Positions 8,426 through 16,300 of a DNA stretch of 64,000 bases are shown in pieces (positions within the stretch are counted from its first letter, which is position 1; each line of letters begins with the position of its first letter). Origin of the DNA: CBDBZL01 sp965213545 (GTDB lineage Bacteria; Pseudomonadota; Alphaproteobacteria; Sphingomonadales; Sphingomonadaceae); contig CBDBZL010000002.1 in assembly GCA_965213545.1 (NCBI GenBank), positions 496,001 to 560,000 on the forward strand. The letters are read 5' to 3'. The position numbers and the translations under genes were made by a program. The notes below the pieces were generated by a model. The model saw only the letters and a list, made by a program, of their open reading frames with translations. It made no database searches and was not told where the DNA came from.

Positions 8426-9579
8426 TGGCTGATGAGACTTTCCTTGCCTGGCCCTTCCTCGAGGATCGGCACCGCGAGTTGGCTGCTCGGCTCGAGCAAT
8501 GGTGCAAGGCCGAGCTTGCCGATGTGGACCATGGCGACCTCGATGCCGCCTGCCGGTCGCTGGTTACGCGGCTTGGGGAGGGCGGCTGGCTGGCGCATTG
8601 TGTCCCAGGTGAGGATGGCACCTTCGACGTGCGCGCCTTGTGCCTGATCCGCGAGACACTGGCCCGTTACGATGCGCTGGCCGACTTCGCCTTTGCCATG
8701 CAGGGGCTGGGTTCGGGCGGGATCAGCCTGTTCGGCACCGACGAGCAGAAGGCGCGCTGGCTGCCGGCGGTGGCGCAAGGGCGTGTCATCCCCGCCTTCG
8801 CGCTGACCGAGTTGGCAGCAGGCTCCGACGTCGCCTCGATCGCCGCCGAGGCGCGCGCGGGCGGCAATGGCTACGTGTTGAACGGCGACAAGACCTATAT
8901 CTCCAACGGCGGCATCGCGGATGTCTACGTCGTTTTCGCCCGCACCGGCGAGGGCGAGGGATCGCGCGGGTTGTCGAGCTTCATTCTCGAGGCGCCAAGC
9001 GAAGGGCTCGAGATCGCCGAGCGGATCGAGGTCATCGCGCCGCATCCGCTGGCCACCTTGCGGTTCACCGACCTGAAGCTTCCTGCCGACGCGCTGCTGG
9101 GCGAACCCGGGCGCGGCTTCCAGCAGGCGATGGCGGTGCTCGATGTATTCCGCACCACGGTTGGCGCGGCGGCGCTGGGCATGGCGCGGCGGGCGCTCGA
9201 CGAGGCGACCGCGCGTGCCATGAGCCGGCGGCTGAGCGAAGGCGTGCTCGCCGACAGCCCGGTGACCCAGACCACCCTCGCCGAAATGGCGTTGGCGGTG
9301 GATAGCGCGGCGCTGCTCGTCTACCGCGCCGCCTGGCAGCGCGACACCGGCAGCGGGCGTGTCACCCGCGAGGCGGCGATGGCCAAGCTTGCCGCGACCG
9401 AGAACGCGCAATGGGTGATCGACAAGGCGGTCCAGCTATTCGGCGGCGCGGGCGTCACCAAGGGCTGCCCGGTCGAGGCACTGTATCGCGAGATCCGCAG
9501 CCTGCGCATCTATGAAGGCGCGTCCGAGGTGCAAAAGCTCATCATCGGCCGCGCGCTTATCAAGGAAGCGGGTCCGTGA
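8425..9579 (+). CDS. acyl-CoA dehydrogenase
   Basis: A 384-residue FAD acyl-CoA dehydrogenase introducing an alpha-beta double bond, with electrons passed to ETF. It shows the ALTELAAGSDVASI and NGDKTYISNGGIADVYVVFA flavin and substrate segments, and the C-terminal catalytic Glu motif RIYEGASEVQKLIIGRAL. Length and motif match short-chain or isovaleryl-type members. It overlaps the genes on both sides by 1-4 bp. Context places it in the beta-oxidation-like part of anthraniloyl-CoA breakdown; the substrate is inferred. Confidence 0.88.
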   Translation: MADETFLAWPFLEDRHRELAARLEQWCKAELADVDHGDLDAACRSLVTRLGEGGWLAHCVPGEDGTFDVRALCLIRETLARYDALADFAFAMQGLGSGGISLFGTDEQKARWLPAVAQGRVIPAFALTELAAGSDVASIAAEARAGGNGYVLNGDKTYISNGGIADVYVVFARTGEGEGSRGLSSFILEAPSEGLEIAERIEVIAPHPLATLRFTDLKLPADALLGEPGRGFQQAMAVLDVFRTTVGAAALGMARRALDEATARAMSRRLSEGVLADSPVTQTTLAEMALAVDSAALLVYRAAWQRDTGSGRVTREAAMAKLAATENAQWVIDKAVQLFGGAGVTKGCPVEALYREIRSLRIYEGASEVQKLIIGRALIKEAGP

Positions 9580-9998
9580 GCGCGTTCACGGCTTCCCGAC
9601 CGATCCGCTTCGGCCACTGCGACCCTGCCGGCATTGCCTATTACCCGCGCCTGTTCGAGCTTGCCGACACGGTGATCGAGGACTGGACCGCCGAGGTGAT
9701 CGGCGTGCCGCGCCGCGCGATGCATCTCGAGCTCGGCCTGGGCCTGCCCACGGTGACGATCGAGGCGCGCTTCTCCTCGCCCGCGCGGCTGGGCGACGAG
9801 CTTGTCTTCACGCTGGAAGTGGAGCGGGTGGGCGGCAGTTCGGTCGATCTGGCGCTGGAAGCGCGGCGCGGCGACGAGCTGCTGTTCTCCATCCGCTACC
9901 GGCAGGTGCTGTTCACGATGGAAACGCACAGCGCGCGCGCCTGGCCGTCGGATTGGCGCGAAAGGCTCGAGCGATCGTGCGAAGAGGTGGCGACGTGA
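9576..9998 (+). CDS. acyl-CoA thioesterase, 4-hydroxybenzoyl-CoA thioesterase fold
   Basis: A 140-residue hotdog-fold thioesterase. The N-terminal motif RFGHCDPAGIAYYPR carries the catalytic Asp of the 4HBT family (residue 16). The GTG start at 9576 overlaps the previous stop in a GTGA. In aromatic-CoA operons such enzymes usually release dead-end CoA esters and free CoA, probably benzoyl- or aminobenzoyl-CoA derivatives here. It could instead carry out a defined pathway step. Confidence 0.85.
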   Translation: MSAFTASRPIRFGHCDPAGIAYYPRLFELADTVIEDWTAEVIGVPRRAMHLELGLGLPTVTIEARFSSPARLGDELVFTLEVERVGGSSVDLALEARRGDELLFSIRYRQVLFTMETHSARAWPSDWRERLERSCEEVAT

Positions 9999-10393
9999 AC
10001 GCACAGATCCTGCTTCCCCTCGGCTGGCCGCGCCCGAGCGGCTATTCAAACGGCATCGCAGCAACAGGCAGGATGGTATTCACCGCCGGCATCATTGGCT
10101 GGGACGAGGATGGGCGCTTTCCTTCCAACCGGCTTTCGGGTCAGTTCGAGCAGGTTCTTTCCAACACCATCGCCATCCTGGCAGAGGGCGGCGCAGCGCC
10201 CAAACACATGGTGCGCATGACCTGCTATTTGACCAGCCGCGATGATTATATCGCCCAGCTTGGCGAAATCGGCGCGGCATGGCGGCGACAAATGGGCAAG
10301 GTCTATCCGGTGATGGCGGTGGTCGAGGTTGCCGCGCTGGTCGAGCACGAGGCGCTGGTCGAGATCGAGACCACCGCGGTGGTGCCGCAATGA
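9995..10393 (+). CDS. RidA (YjgF/YER057c) family enamine/imine deaminase-like protein
   Basis: A 132-residue RidA-fold protein, recognisable from the segments GRMVFTAGIIGWDEDGRF, MTCYLTSRDDY and the terminal VVEVAALVEHEALVEIETTAVV. The start is a GTG overlapping the thioesterase stop, and the end overlaps the ligase start. RidA proteins hydrolyse enamines and imines to ketones plus ammonia. The AbmA product is a ring enamine, so this protein may remove the amino nitrogen of anthranilate rather than act as generic damage control. That role is an inference. Confidence 0.85.
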   Translation: MNAQILLPLGWPRPSGYSNGIAATGRMVFTAGIIGWDEDGRFPSNRLSGQFEQVLSNTIAILAEGGAAPKHMVRMTCYLTSRDDYIAQLGEIGAAWRRQMGKVYPVMAVVEVAALVEHEALVEIETTAVVPQ

Positions 10394-11982
10394 CCGGGCG
10401 CGGTTATGATAGCTTCGTCGCCGACCGGCTTCCCCCCGCCGACATGCAGCCCAAGTTCCTGTTCGAGAGCGAGGGGCTGCGCTACCCCGAACGGCTCAAT
10501 GCCGCAGCCCAGTTGCTGGCGGGCGGCGAACCCGAAACGCTGGCGATGCTCAATGATGGCGGGGCCTGGACCTATCGGGAGCTCGACCTGTTCTCGGGGC
10601 AGATTGCCGCGGTGCTGGCCGACCAGCTTGCGCTCGTGCCCGGCAACAGGGTCCTGTTGATCGGCCCCAACACCATGAAGATGTTCGCCGCCTGGCTGGG
10701 CATACTCAAGGCGGGCGGCGTGGTGGTGGCGGCGATGCCGATCCTGCGCGGCGCGGAGATCGCCAAGCTGCTCGCCAAGGCACAAATCACGCACGCGATC
10801 GTGTACGAGGATTGCCGCGAGGGGGTGGCGCGCGGGGCCGAGGCGGCCGATGTGGAGCTCAAGCAGCTCGATTTCGGTGCAGACGACACGCAGTGCCCTC
10901 TTGCACACACCACAGCGGCGCTTGAACCGCTCGCGCCGGTCGATACCGGGCGCGATGACCCTGCGCTTATCGTCTTTACATCGGGGACCACGGGCGAGCC
11001 GAAGGGTTGCATTCATTTCCAGCGCGACATTCTTGCTTCAGCAGACAGCTTCGCGCGCGAAATCATCCGGCCGCAGCCCGCGATGCGGTGGAGTTCGACC
11101 GCGCCACTTGCCTTCACCTTCGGCTTGGGGATGCAATATGTCTTCCCGTTGCGCTTCGGCGGCACGGCGGTGACCCCTGGCGCGCCGGGACCATCGGGGC
11201 TGCTCGAGGCGATCGCGCGGCATAATGTCAATATCATCGCCACCGCGCCCACCGCCTATCGCGTCATGCTCGATGAGGTCGACCCGCAGCGCCTGGGCAG
11301 CCTTGAGACCTGCGTATCGGCGGGCGAGCATCTGCCCGCCGCCACCTGGCATGCGTGGCACGAGAAGACCGGGCTCAAGATCATCGATGGCATCGGCGCG
11401 ACCGAGATGATGCACGTGTTCATCTCGGCAAGCGGGGAGGATATCCGTCCCGGCTCGACCGGGCGCGCGGTGCCCGGCTACACCGCGTGCGTGCTGGATG
11501 AGAACGGCAAGCCGCTCGATAGTGGTACGGGCAAGCTGGCGGTGAAAGGTCCGACCGGTTGCCGCTATCTCGATGACCCGCGCCAGGCGATCTATGTCGC
11601 TGATGGCTGGAATGTCACCGGCGACACCTTCACGCTGGATGAGGACGGCTATTTCCAGTTCGTCGCCCGCTCGGACGACATGATCGTCTCATCAGGCTAC
11701 AACATTGCCGGACCAGAAGTGGAAGCGGCGCTCTACAGTCACGCGCAGGTGGCCGAATGCGCGGTGATCGGCGCGCCGTGCGAACTGCGCGGAATGAAGG
11801 TGAAGGCGTTCGTGGTGCTGGCGGCGGGAGCGACGGCGGGTGAGGACCTGGCGCGCGACATGCAGGACCATGTCAAACGCACCATCGCCCCCTACAAATA
11901 CCCGCGCGAGATCGCCTTTGTCGACGCGCTGCCCAAGACCGCCACCGGCAAGCTCCAGCGCTTTGCCTTGCGTCAGAGCTAG
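10390..11982 (+). CDS. abmG: 2-aminobenzoate (anthranilate)-CoA ligase, benzoate-CoA ligase family
   Basis: A 530-residue ANL-superfamily ligase activating anthranilate to 2-aminobenzoyl-CoA with ATP and CoA. The AMP-binding motif VFTSGTTGEPKG lies near residues 195-206, the A5-type motif IDGIGATEMMHVF follows, then GDTFTLDEDGYF, and the catalytic lysine is in PKTATGKLQRF at the C-terminus. Length and the benzoate-ligase signature SAGEHLPAATW agree. It is last in the operon, overlapping RidA by 4 bp and followed by a strong hairpin. The anthranilate preference rests on the co-transcribed abmA; benzoate or another aryl acid is possible. Confidence 0.88.
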   Translation: MTGRGYDSFVADRLPPADMQPKFLFESEGLRYPERLNAAAQLLAGGEPETLAMLNDGGAWTYRELDLFSGQIAAVLADQLALVPGNRVLLIGPNTMKMFAAWLGILKAGGVVVAAMPILRGAEIAKLLAKAQITHAIVYEDCREGVARGAEAADVELKQLDFGADDTQCPLAHTTAALEPLAPVDTGRDDPALIVFTSGTTGEPKGCIHFQRDILASADSFAREIIRPQPAMRWSSTAPLAFTFGLGMQYVFPLRFGGTAVTPGAPGPSGLLEAIARHNVNIIATAPTAYRVMLDEVDPQRLGSLETCVSAGEHLPAATWHAWHEKTGLKIIDGIGATEMMHVFISASGEDIRPGSTGRAVPGYTACVLDENGKPLDSGTGKLAVKGPTGCRYLDDPRQAIYVADGWNVTGDTFTLDEDGYFQFVARSDDMIVSSGYNIAGPEVEAALYSHAQVAECAVIGAPCELRGMKVKAFVVLAAGATAGEDLARDMQDHVKRTIAPYKYPREIAFVDALPKTATGKLQRFALRQS

Positions 11983-11984
11983 GT

Positions 11985-12022
11985 GCGCGGTTCATCGTCG
12001 GCATGCGGGCGATGAACCGCGC
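11985..12022 (+). terminator. hairpin at end of abm operon
   Basis: A perfect 13-bp inverted repeat (11985-11997 and 12010-12022) with a 12-nt loop starts 2 nt after the abmG stop. The stem is GC-rich. No T-run follows, so it may be a Rho-assisted or processing hairpin rather than a classical intrinsic terminator. Confidence 0.65.
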
Positions 12023-12133
12023 CCGGTGATAAGGCCGCGTAATCGGGCCAAACAACTTGTGCTTTGACCACCCGGCATCCCCGCCGCCAGCATCGCGCCG
12101 GATAACGCTCGGCAACAAGCGCAGGGAGTGAAT

Positions 12134-13279
12134 ATGGGTCATCGTCAGTCACCTTTGTTCAACAGCGGCAACAAGCTGAAGCTGGGGTTCTTCTCGTCGA
12201 ACTGTTCGAGCGGCATGGCCGTCACCAAGGTTCCCGAGCGCTGGGACAACAGCTGGGACAACAATATCGAGCTTGCCCGTCTTGCCGATGAAGCGGGGAT
12301 CGAGTTCCTGCTGCCGATCGCGCGCTGGATCGGCTATGGCGGCGAGACCGATTTTCACGGCAGCGTTCTGGAAACCATAACCTGGGCGACCGGACTGCTC
12401 GCGCATACCAAGCGGATCACCGTGTTCGCCACGGTCCACACCGCGTTCCTGCATCCCTTCTTCGCCGCCAAGCAGCTTTCCACCGCCGACCAGTTCGGCA
12501 AGGGGCGGCTGGGCCTCAACGTGGTCGCCGGGTGGAACAAGCCCGAATATGACAGCTTCGGCGCCGACATGCCGAGCCGTCACGAGGACCGCTACGAACT
12601 GGCCGAGGAGTGGCTGCGTTACGTGCGCGCGGTGTGGCAGCATGACGGACCGTTCGAGTGGAACGGCAACCACTTCTCGGGCAAGGGCATCTACGCCTTC
12701 CCACGCCCCTATGATGGTGTCCTGCCAATTATGAACGCGGCAGGTTCGGCCCAGGGTCGCGACTTCGCGGTGGCCAATGCCGACTTTTTGTTCTGCATCT
12801 CGCTCGATCCGGACGAATCGCGGCCCGAGGTGCAGGATATCGAGAGCCGCGCCGCCGCGCTTGGCCGCACCGCGGGCGCGTTCACGCTGTCGCATGTGGT
12901 GTGCCGGCCCACCCAGGCAGAGGCGGAGGAATATTACCGCCACTATTCCGAAGAGAACGCCGACTGGGACGCAGTGGACAACCTGATGGGGCTGCAGGGG
13001 CTGCACGCCCAGTCCTTTCCCGAGAAGGCCTTAAAGACCATGCGTGCCCGGTTCGCTGGCGGCCACGGAACCTATCCGCTGGTCGGCGATCCCGATCATG
13101 TCGCTCGCGAACTGGGGCGGATCAGCGCGGCCGGGTTTGCCGGCACCACATTGAGCTTTGTGGACTACGTGAAGGAGTTCCCCTTCTTTAGGGATGAGGT
13201 CATCCCACGCCTCGAGCGCGACGGGCTTCGCCAGCCGGCTCCGCCGCTCGATCAGGACACCGATCTGGCCGCCGCCTGA
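12134..13279 (+). CDS. LLM-class (luciferase-like) FMN-dependent monooxygenase
   Basis: A 381-residue TIM-barrel flavin monooxygenase using reduced FMN, of the alkanesulfonate/dimethylsulfone/RutA group. The segments LARLADEAGIEFLLPIARWIGYGG, GRLGLNVVAGWNKPEYDSFG and GNHFSGKGIYAFP are typical. The ATG at 12134 follows AGGGAG by 6 nt; a GTG two codons upstream is weaker. It lies 151 bp after abmG and has its own upstream region, so it may be a separate unit. Possible jobs are oxygenation of a heterocycle or a C-S or C-N substrate; the sequence does not decide. Confidence 0.85.
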   Translation: MGHRQSPLFNSGNKLKLGFFSSNCSSGMAVTKVPERWDNSWDNNIELARLADEAGIEFLLPIARWIGYGGETDFHGSVLETITWATGLLAHTKRITVFATVHTAFLHPFFAAKQLSTADQFGKGRLGLNVVAGWNKPEYDSFGADMPSRHEDRYELAEEWLRYVRAVWQHDGPFEWNGNHFSGKGIYAFPRPYDGVLPIMNAAGSAQGRDFAVANADFLFCISLDPDESRPEVQDIESRAAALGRTAGAFTLSHVVCRPTQAEAEEYYRHYSEENADWDAVDNLMGLQGLHAQSFPEKALKTMRARFAGGHGTYPLVGDPDHVARELGRISAAGFAGTTLSFVDYVKEFPFFRDEVIPRLERDGLRQPAPPLDQDTDLAAA

Positions 13280-14172
13280 GCGGTCTGCTTCAGCGTCTGC
13301 ACGAAAACCTCGAACGCGGGCGGGCGGGCCGCGTGCAGCCTGTAGGTGAGCATCACCTCGAAGCGCTCGTCGATCCCGTCGACCGCCAGCGCCACGATCC
13401 GCCCGCTTCTGGTGTCATTGATGAGCAGGCGTGCCGGTAGCGCGCTAATATACAGGTTGCGCAGCAGCATCGCGCGGATGAATAACGGCGAATTGGTCAC
13501 CGCAGCGGCCTCGGGCAGCTTGTGGCCGGCCCGGGCAAACGCCGCTTCCACACCCTGCATCCAGAACTGGCTTTGGGGCGGGATGACCCAGGGATAATCG
13601 AACAGGCTGGCCCACGGAACATTGTCGAGTTCGGCCAGCGGATGGTCCTCGCTGGCGAAGAACATGATCTGGTCGCTCATCAGCTTCTCGCTCACCAGAT
13701 CGGCATGGTTCTCGCGCACCCATCCGCCGATCACCAGATCCAGCTCGCCACGGCGCAACGCGGGAACATGGCTCTCCATCAGTCCCTCGATGATGGTCAC
13801 GCGGATGCTCGGCCGGTCTTCCTGCAGATTGAGGAAGACCTTGGGCACCAGATCGCTGGCGACGCTGGGCGTTACGCCCACGGTTACCTCGCCCTTTATC
13901 GCGCCGCGCAGGATGGCCATCTCGCGCTCGGCGTTCTTGAACTCGGCCTCGATCAGCCTTGCATGGACCAGCAACGCCTCGCCGAACATGGTCGGCGCCA
14001 CGCCTTGTGCGCTGCGCGAGAAGAGCTTCACGGAAAGATCGGCCTCCAGCTGCTGGATGCTTTTGGTCAGCGCAGGCTGGGTTATGTTGAGCTCGTCTGC
14101 CGCGCGCCCGAAATTGCGGTGCCGATAAACCGCCAGAAAACGCCGCAGCCTGACCGAGTTCATCATCCCCAT
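13252..14172 (-). CDS. LysR-family transcriptional regulator
   Basis: A 306-residue LysR regulator. The N-terminal helix-turn-helix has the family pattern (RRFLAVYRHRNFGRAADEL, ITQPALTKSIQQLEADL), followed by a periplasmic-binding-protein-like effector domain. The start at 14172 follows AAGGAT. It is divergent from the decarboxylase-family gene at 14349, so it probably controls the 14349-25789 operon. Its 3' end overlaps the convergent LLM gene by 28 bp. Confidence 0.92.
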   Translation of the reverse strand: MGMMNSVRLRRFLAVYRHRNFGRAADELNITQPALTKSIQQLEADLSVKLFSRSAQGVAPTMFGEALLVHARLIEAEFKNAEREMAILRGAIKGEVTVGVTPSVASDLVPKVFLNLQEDRPSIRVTIIEGLMESHVPALRRGELDLVIGGWVRENHADLVSEKLMSDQIMFFASEDHPLAELDNVPWASLFDYPWVIPPQSQFWMQGVEAAFARAGHKLPEAAAVTNSPLFIRAMLLRNLYISALPARLLINDTRSGRIVALAVDGIDERFEVMLTYRLHAARPPAFEVFVQTLKQTAQAAARSVS

Positions 14173-14211
14173 TCAATCCTTGCGAAGTCCCGCCCTGCCC
14201 ATAGCATTGCC

Positions 14212-14246
14212 GGCTATAATCTCCCCTGGCTATAATTTGCGCTTAT
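14212..14246. promoter_or_regulatory. LysR box and direct repeats in divergent regulatory region
   Basis: A T-N11-A palindrome with ATAA/TTAT arms occupies 14232-14246 (core TAATTTGCGCTTA). Two copies of GGCTATAAT at 14212-14220 and 14228-14236 lie 16 bp apart and lead into it. This is a typical LysR recognition arrangement, placed between lysR and the operon it probably controls. Binding is inferred. Confidence 0.55.
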
Positions 14247-14348
14247 CGCTGGCAAAAAAAGATGCGTTGACCTTAATGATGCCGGTGCTGGAAAAGTGGC
14301 GCTCACAAGAACGCTTCGATCCATTGTCAAGATCAGGGAGAGCTTAAG

Positions 14349-15230
14349 ATGCCGCTCGCAGATATGAAGGGCTATTGCGTCCCCTTCTCGCCCGAAGGAC
14401 GTGCGCAGATCGTAGGTGCGCCGCCGTGGGATTTCGGGGTCGACCTGTTTTCGGTCCAGTTCCGCACCGATCCCGATGCCATCCGCAAGCTGCTCCCCGA
14501 GCCGCTGGAATTGTCGCGCGACGAGCCCGATGTCGCCTATGTTTGGTTCGGCGACTGGCAGGGACTATGGGAAGGCAGCCGCGACATGCTCGGCGTCAAT
14601 CCCGAGCGCACGCTTTACACCGAATGCCTGATCGGGGTGCGTTGCCGCTATGGCGATGTCGAGGGGCACCGCGTGGTCTATATCTGGGTCGACAAGGACT
14701 TCTCGATGACCCGTGGCTGGTTCATGGGCTTTCCCAAGAAGATCGGCAGCGTCCACATGGGGACCACCAACCGTCACCTGCACGCGCTCAACCCTTCGAT
14801 GCAGCCTTGCGGGCCGGGCAGCAGCTATGCCGCCATCTGCGAGGCGCATGGCGAGCGGCAGGTGACCGCGCGCATCAAGGTGGAGGAGAAGATCGGCCCC
14901 GATGGTCTGCCCAAGCCGTTCGGTACCGAGTTGTTCCACACCATCCACTACCCCTCAGCCGATGTGAACGATCACTCCAAGCCGCTGCTGCATCAGTTGG
15001 TGCAGACGGTTAGCAGCAACACCAGCTTCGGCGAGCTATGGAAGGGAACGGGCGAGGTCGAGTTTCACAAAACCCTGTTCGACGAGCACGCCGCAATCGC
15101 GCCCAAGGAAGTGCTGGGAGCCTACATCATTCCGGTGGGCTTCCGGATCGAGGGGACGCAGCTGCTGCATGACTATGTGGAGGACGGCATCCCCGACAAG
15201 GCGCGGCAACTCGACAGCGCGGGAGCCTGA
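14349..15230 (+). CDS. acetoacetate decarboxylase-family protein
   Basis: A 293-residue protein of the ADC superfamily. The Schiff-base lysine pair is in GWFMGFPKKIGSV (K130, K131) and a conserved glutamate is in RTLYTECLIGVR (E92). Family members either decarboxylate beta-keto acids or, in ADC-like homologues, act as aldolase-dehydratases on pyruvate plus an aldehyde. It is first in the ten-gene operon, after a GGGAG ribosome site. Pathway context suggests decarboxylation or C-C cleavage of a ring-opened oxo acid. The substrate is unknown. Confidence 0.82.
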   Translation: MPLADMKGYCVPFSPEGRAQIVGAPPWDFGVDLFSVQFRTDPDAIRKLLPEPLELSRDEPDVAYVWFGDWQGLWEGSRDMLGVNPERTLYTECLIGVRCRYGDVEGHRVVYIWVDKDFSMTRGWFMGFPKKIGSVHMGTTNRHLHALNPSMQPCGPGSSYAAICEAHGERQVTARIKVEEKIGPDGLPKPFGTELFHTIHYPSADVNDHSKPLLHQLVQTVSSNTSFGELWKGTGEVEFHKTLFDEHAAIAPKEVLGAYIIPVGFRIEGTQLLHDYVEDGIPDKARQLDSAGA

Positions 15231-15241
15231 GATAGGGGGCG

Positions 15242-16300
15242 ATGCTTCCCGAAACCGCCTATCAGCCCGACTGGGGCAGCTTGTTCGCCGAGGTTTTGGA
15301 GCTTGCCCAGCCCCGCGGCGGCGAGGTGGCGGCCATCTTCTCGGAGACCCGCTCGCGGCCCCAGCTGGTGCGCGCGGTGGAACAGGCGCTGATCAAGTTG
15401 GGGATCGCTTATTTCCATGTCGGGGTCCCCAGCCCGCGGGCGACGGGGGCACCGCTGCGCTCGACCGGCACCTCGTTGGCGGTGGCGGGAAGCGAACCGG
15501 TGATCAACGCGCTTGCCGGGGCGGACCTGGTGGTCGATGTGTCGGTGGAGGGATTGCTTCATGCACCCGAGCGTGCCGCCATCGTGGCCAAGGGTGCGCG
15601 CATCTTCATGATCGGCGATGAGGACCCCGAAGTGTTCGAGCGGCTGCGCCCACGCCAGGGGCTGCACCAGCTTTGCCTCCACGGCGCCGAGCTTATCAAC
15701 GCAGCCAGCCGGATGCGTGTCACATCGGATGGCGGGACCGATCTTGTGGTCGACCTTGCCAAGGCCAAGGGCCGCGGCTCCGCAGGGGTCGCCACCGCGC
15801 CGGGCAGCCTCGGCTACTGGCCGGCGGGGCTATGCCTGACTAGCCCTGCCCCCGGCGCGGTCAATGGCCGCATCATGTTCATGCCGGGCGATGCCAATCT
15901 TACCTTCAAGCGCTATTTCGAGGCACCCGTCGGGCTGCGCATTGAAGCCGACTACGTCCGCGAGATCATTGGCGACAATCTGGATGCCGAGCTGATGCGC
16001 AGCTATTTCGCCGCGTTCGAAGATGGCGATGCCTATGCCACCAGCCATGTCGGCTGGGGCATGAACCCCGCCTGCCGCTGGGATTCGCTGGTGATGTACG
16101 ACAAGCGCGACGTCAACGGCATCGAACTGCGTGCGTTCGCTGGAAACTTCCTTTATTCCACTGGCGCGAACGAGGCGGCGGGCCGCTTTACGCGGTGCCA
16201 TTTCGACCTGCCGATGCGCAATTGCACGGTCCAGCTCGATGAGGATGAGCCTGTCGTGACAAAAGGCGTCCTGCGCCAAGACCTGAGGATGGACCCATGA
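15242..16300 (+). CDS. NicX-like 2,5-dihydroxypyridine 5,6-dioxygenase family (M29-like fold)
   Basis: A 352-residue protein resembling 2,5-dihydroxypyridine dioxygenase (NicX), the Fe(II) extradiol-type enzyme opening 2,5-dihydroxypyridine to N-formylmaleamate. The likely iron ligands are H269 (in SHVGWG), H320 and D322 (in CHFDLPMRNC), at nearly the same numbering as NicX. The segment RAFAGNFLYSTGANEAAG is also shared. It starts 11 bp after the decarboxylase-family gene and overlaps a NicC-like hydroxylase gene by 4 bp, as expected for a hydroxylase/ring-cleavage pair. An M29 aminopeptidase is a weaker alternative. Confidence 0.8.
   Translation: MLPETAYQPDWGSLFAEVLELAQPRGGEVAAIFSETRSRPQLVRAVEQALIKLGIAYFHVGVPSPRATGAPLRSTGTSLAVAGSEPVINALAGADLVVDVSVEGLLHAPERAAIVAKGARIFMIGDEDPEVFERLRPRQGLHQLCLHGAELINAASRMRVTSDGGTDLVVDLAKAKGRGSAGVATAPGSLGYWPAGLCLTSPAPGAVNGRIMFMPGDANLTFKRYFEAPVGLRIEADYVREIIGDNLDAELMRSYFAAFEDGDAYATSHVGWGMNPACRWDSLVMYDKRDVNGIELRAFAGNFLYSTGANEAAGRFTRCHFDLPMRNCTVQLDEDEPVVTKGVLRQDLRMDP

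Noticed and set aside
13252..13279. 28-bp overlap of convergent LLM and LysR genes as a sequencing error
   Set aside because: Both C-termini read normally and both stop codons are clean, so the overlap looks real.
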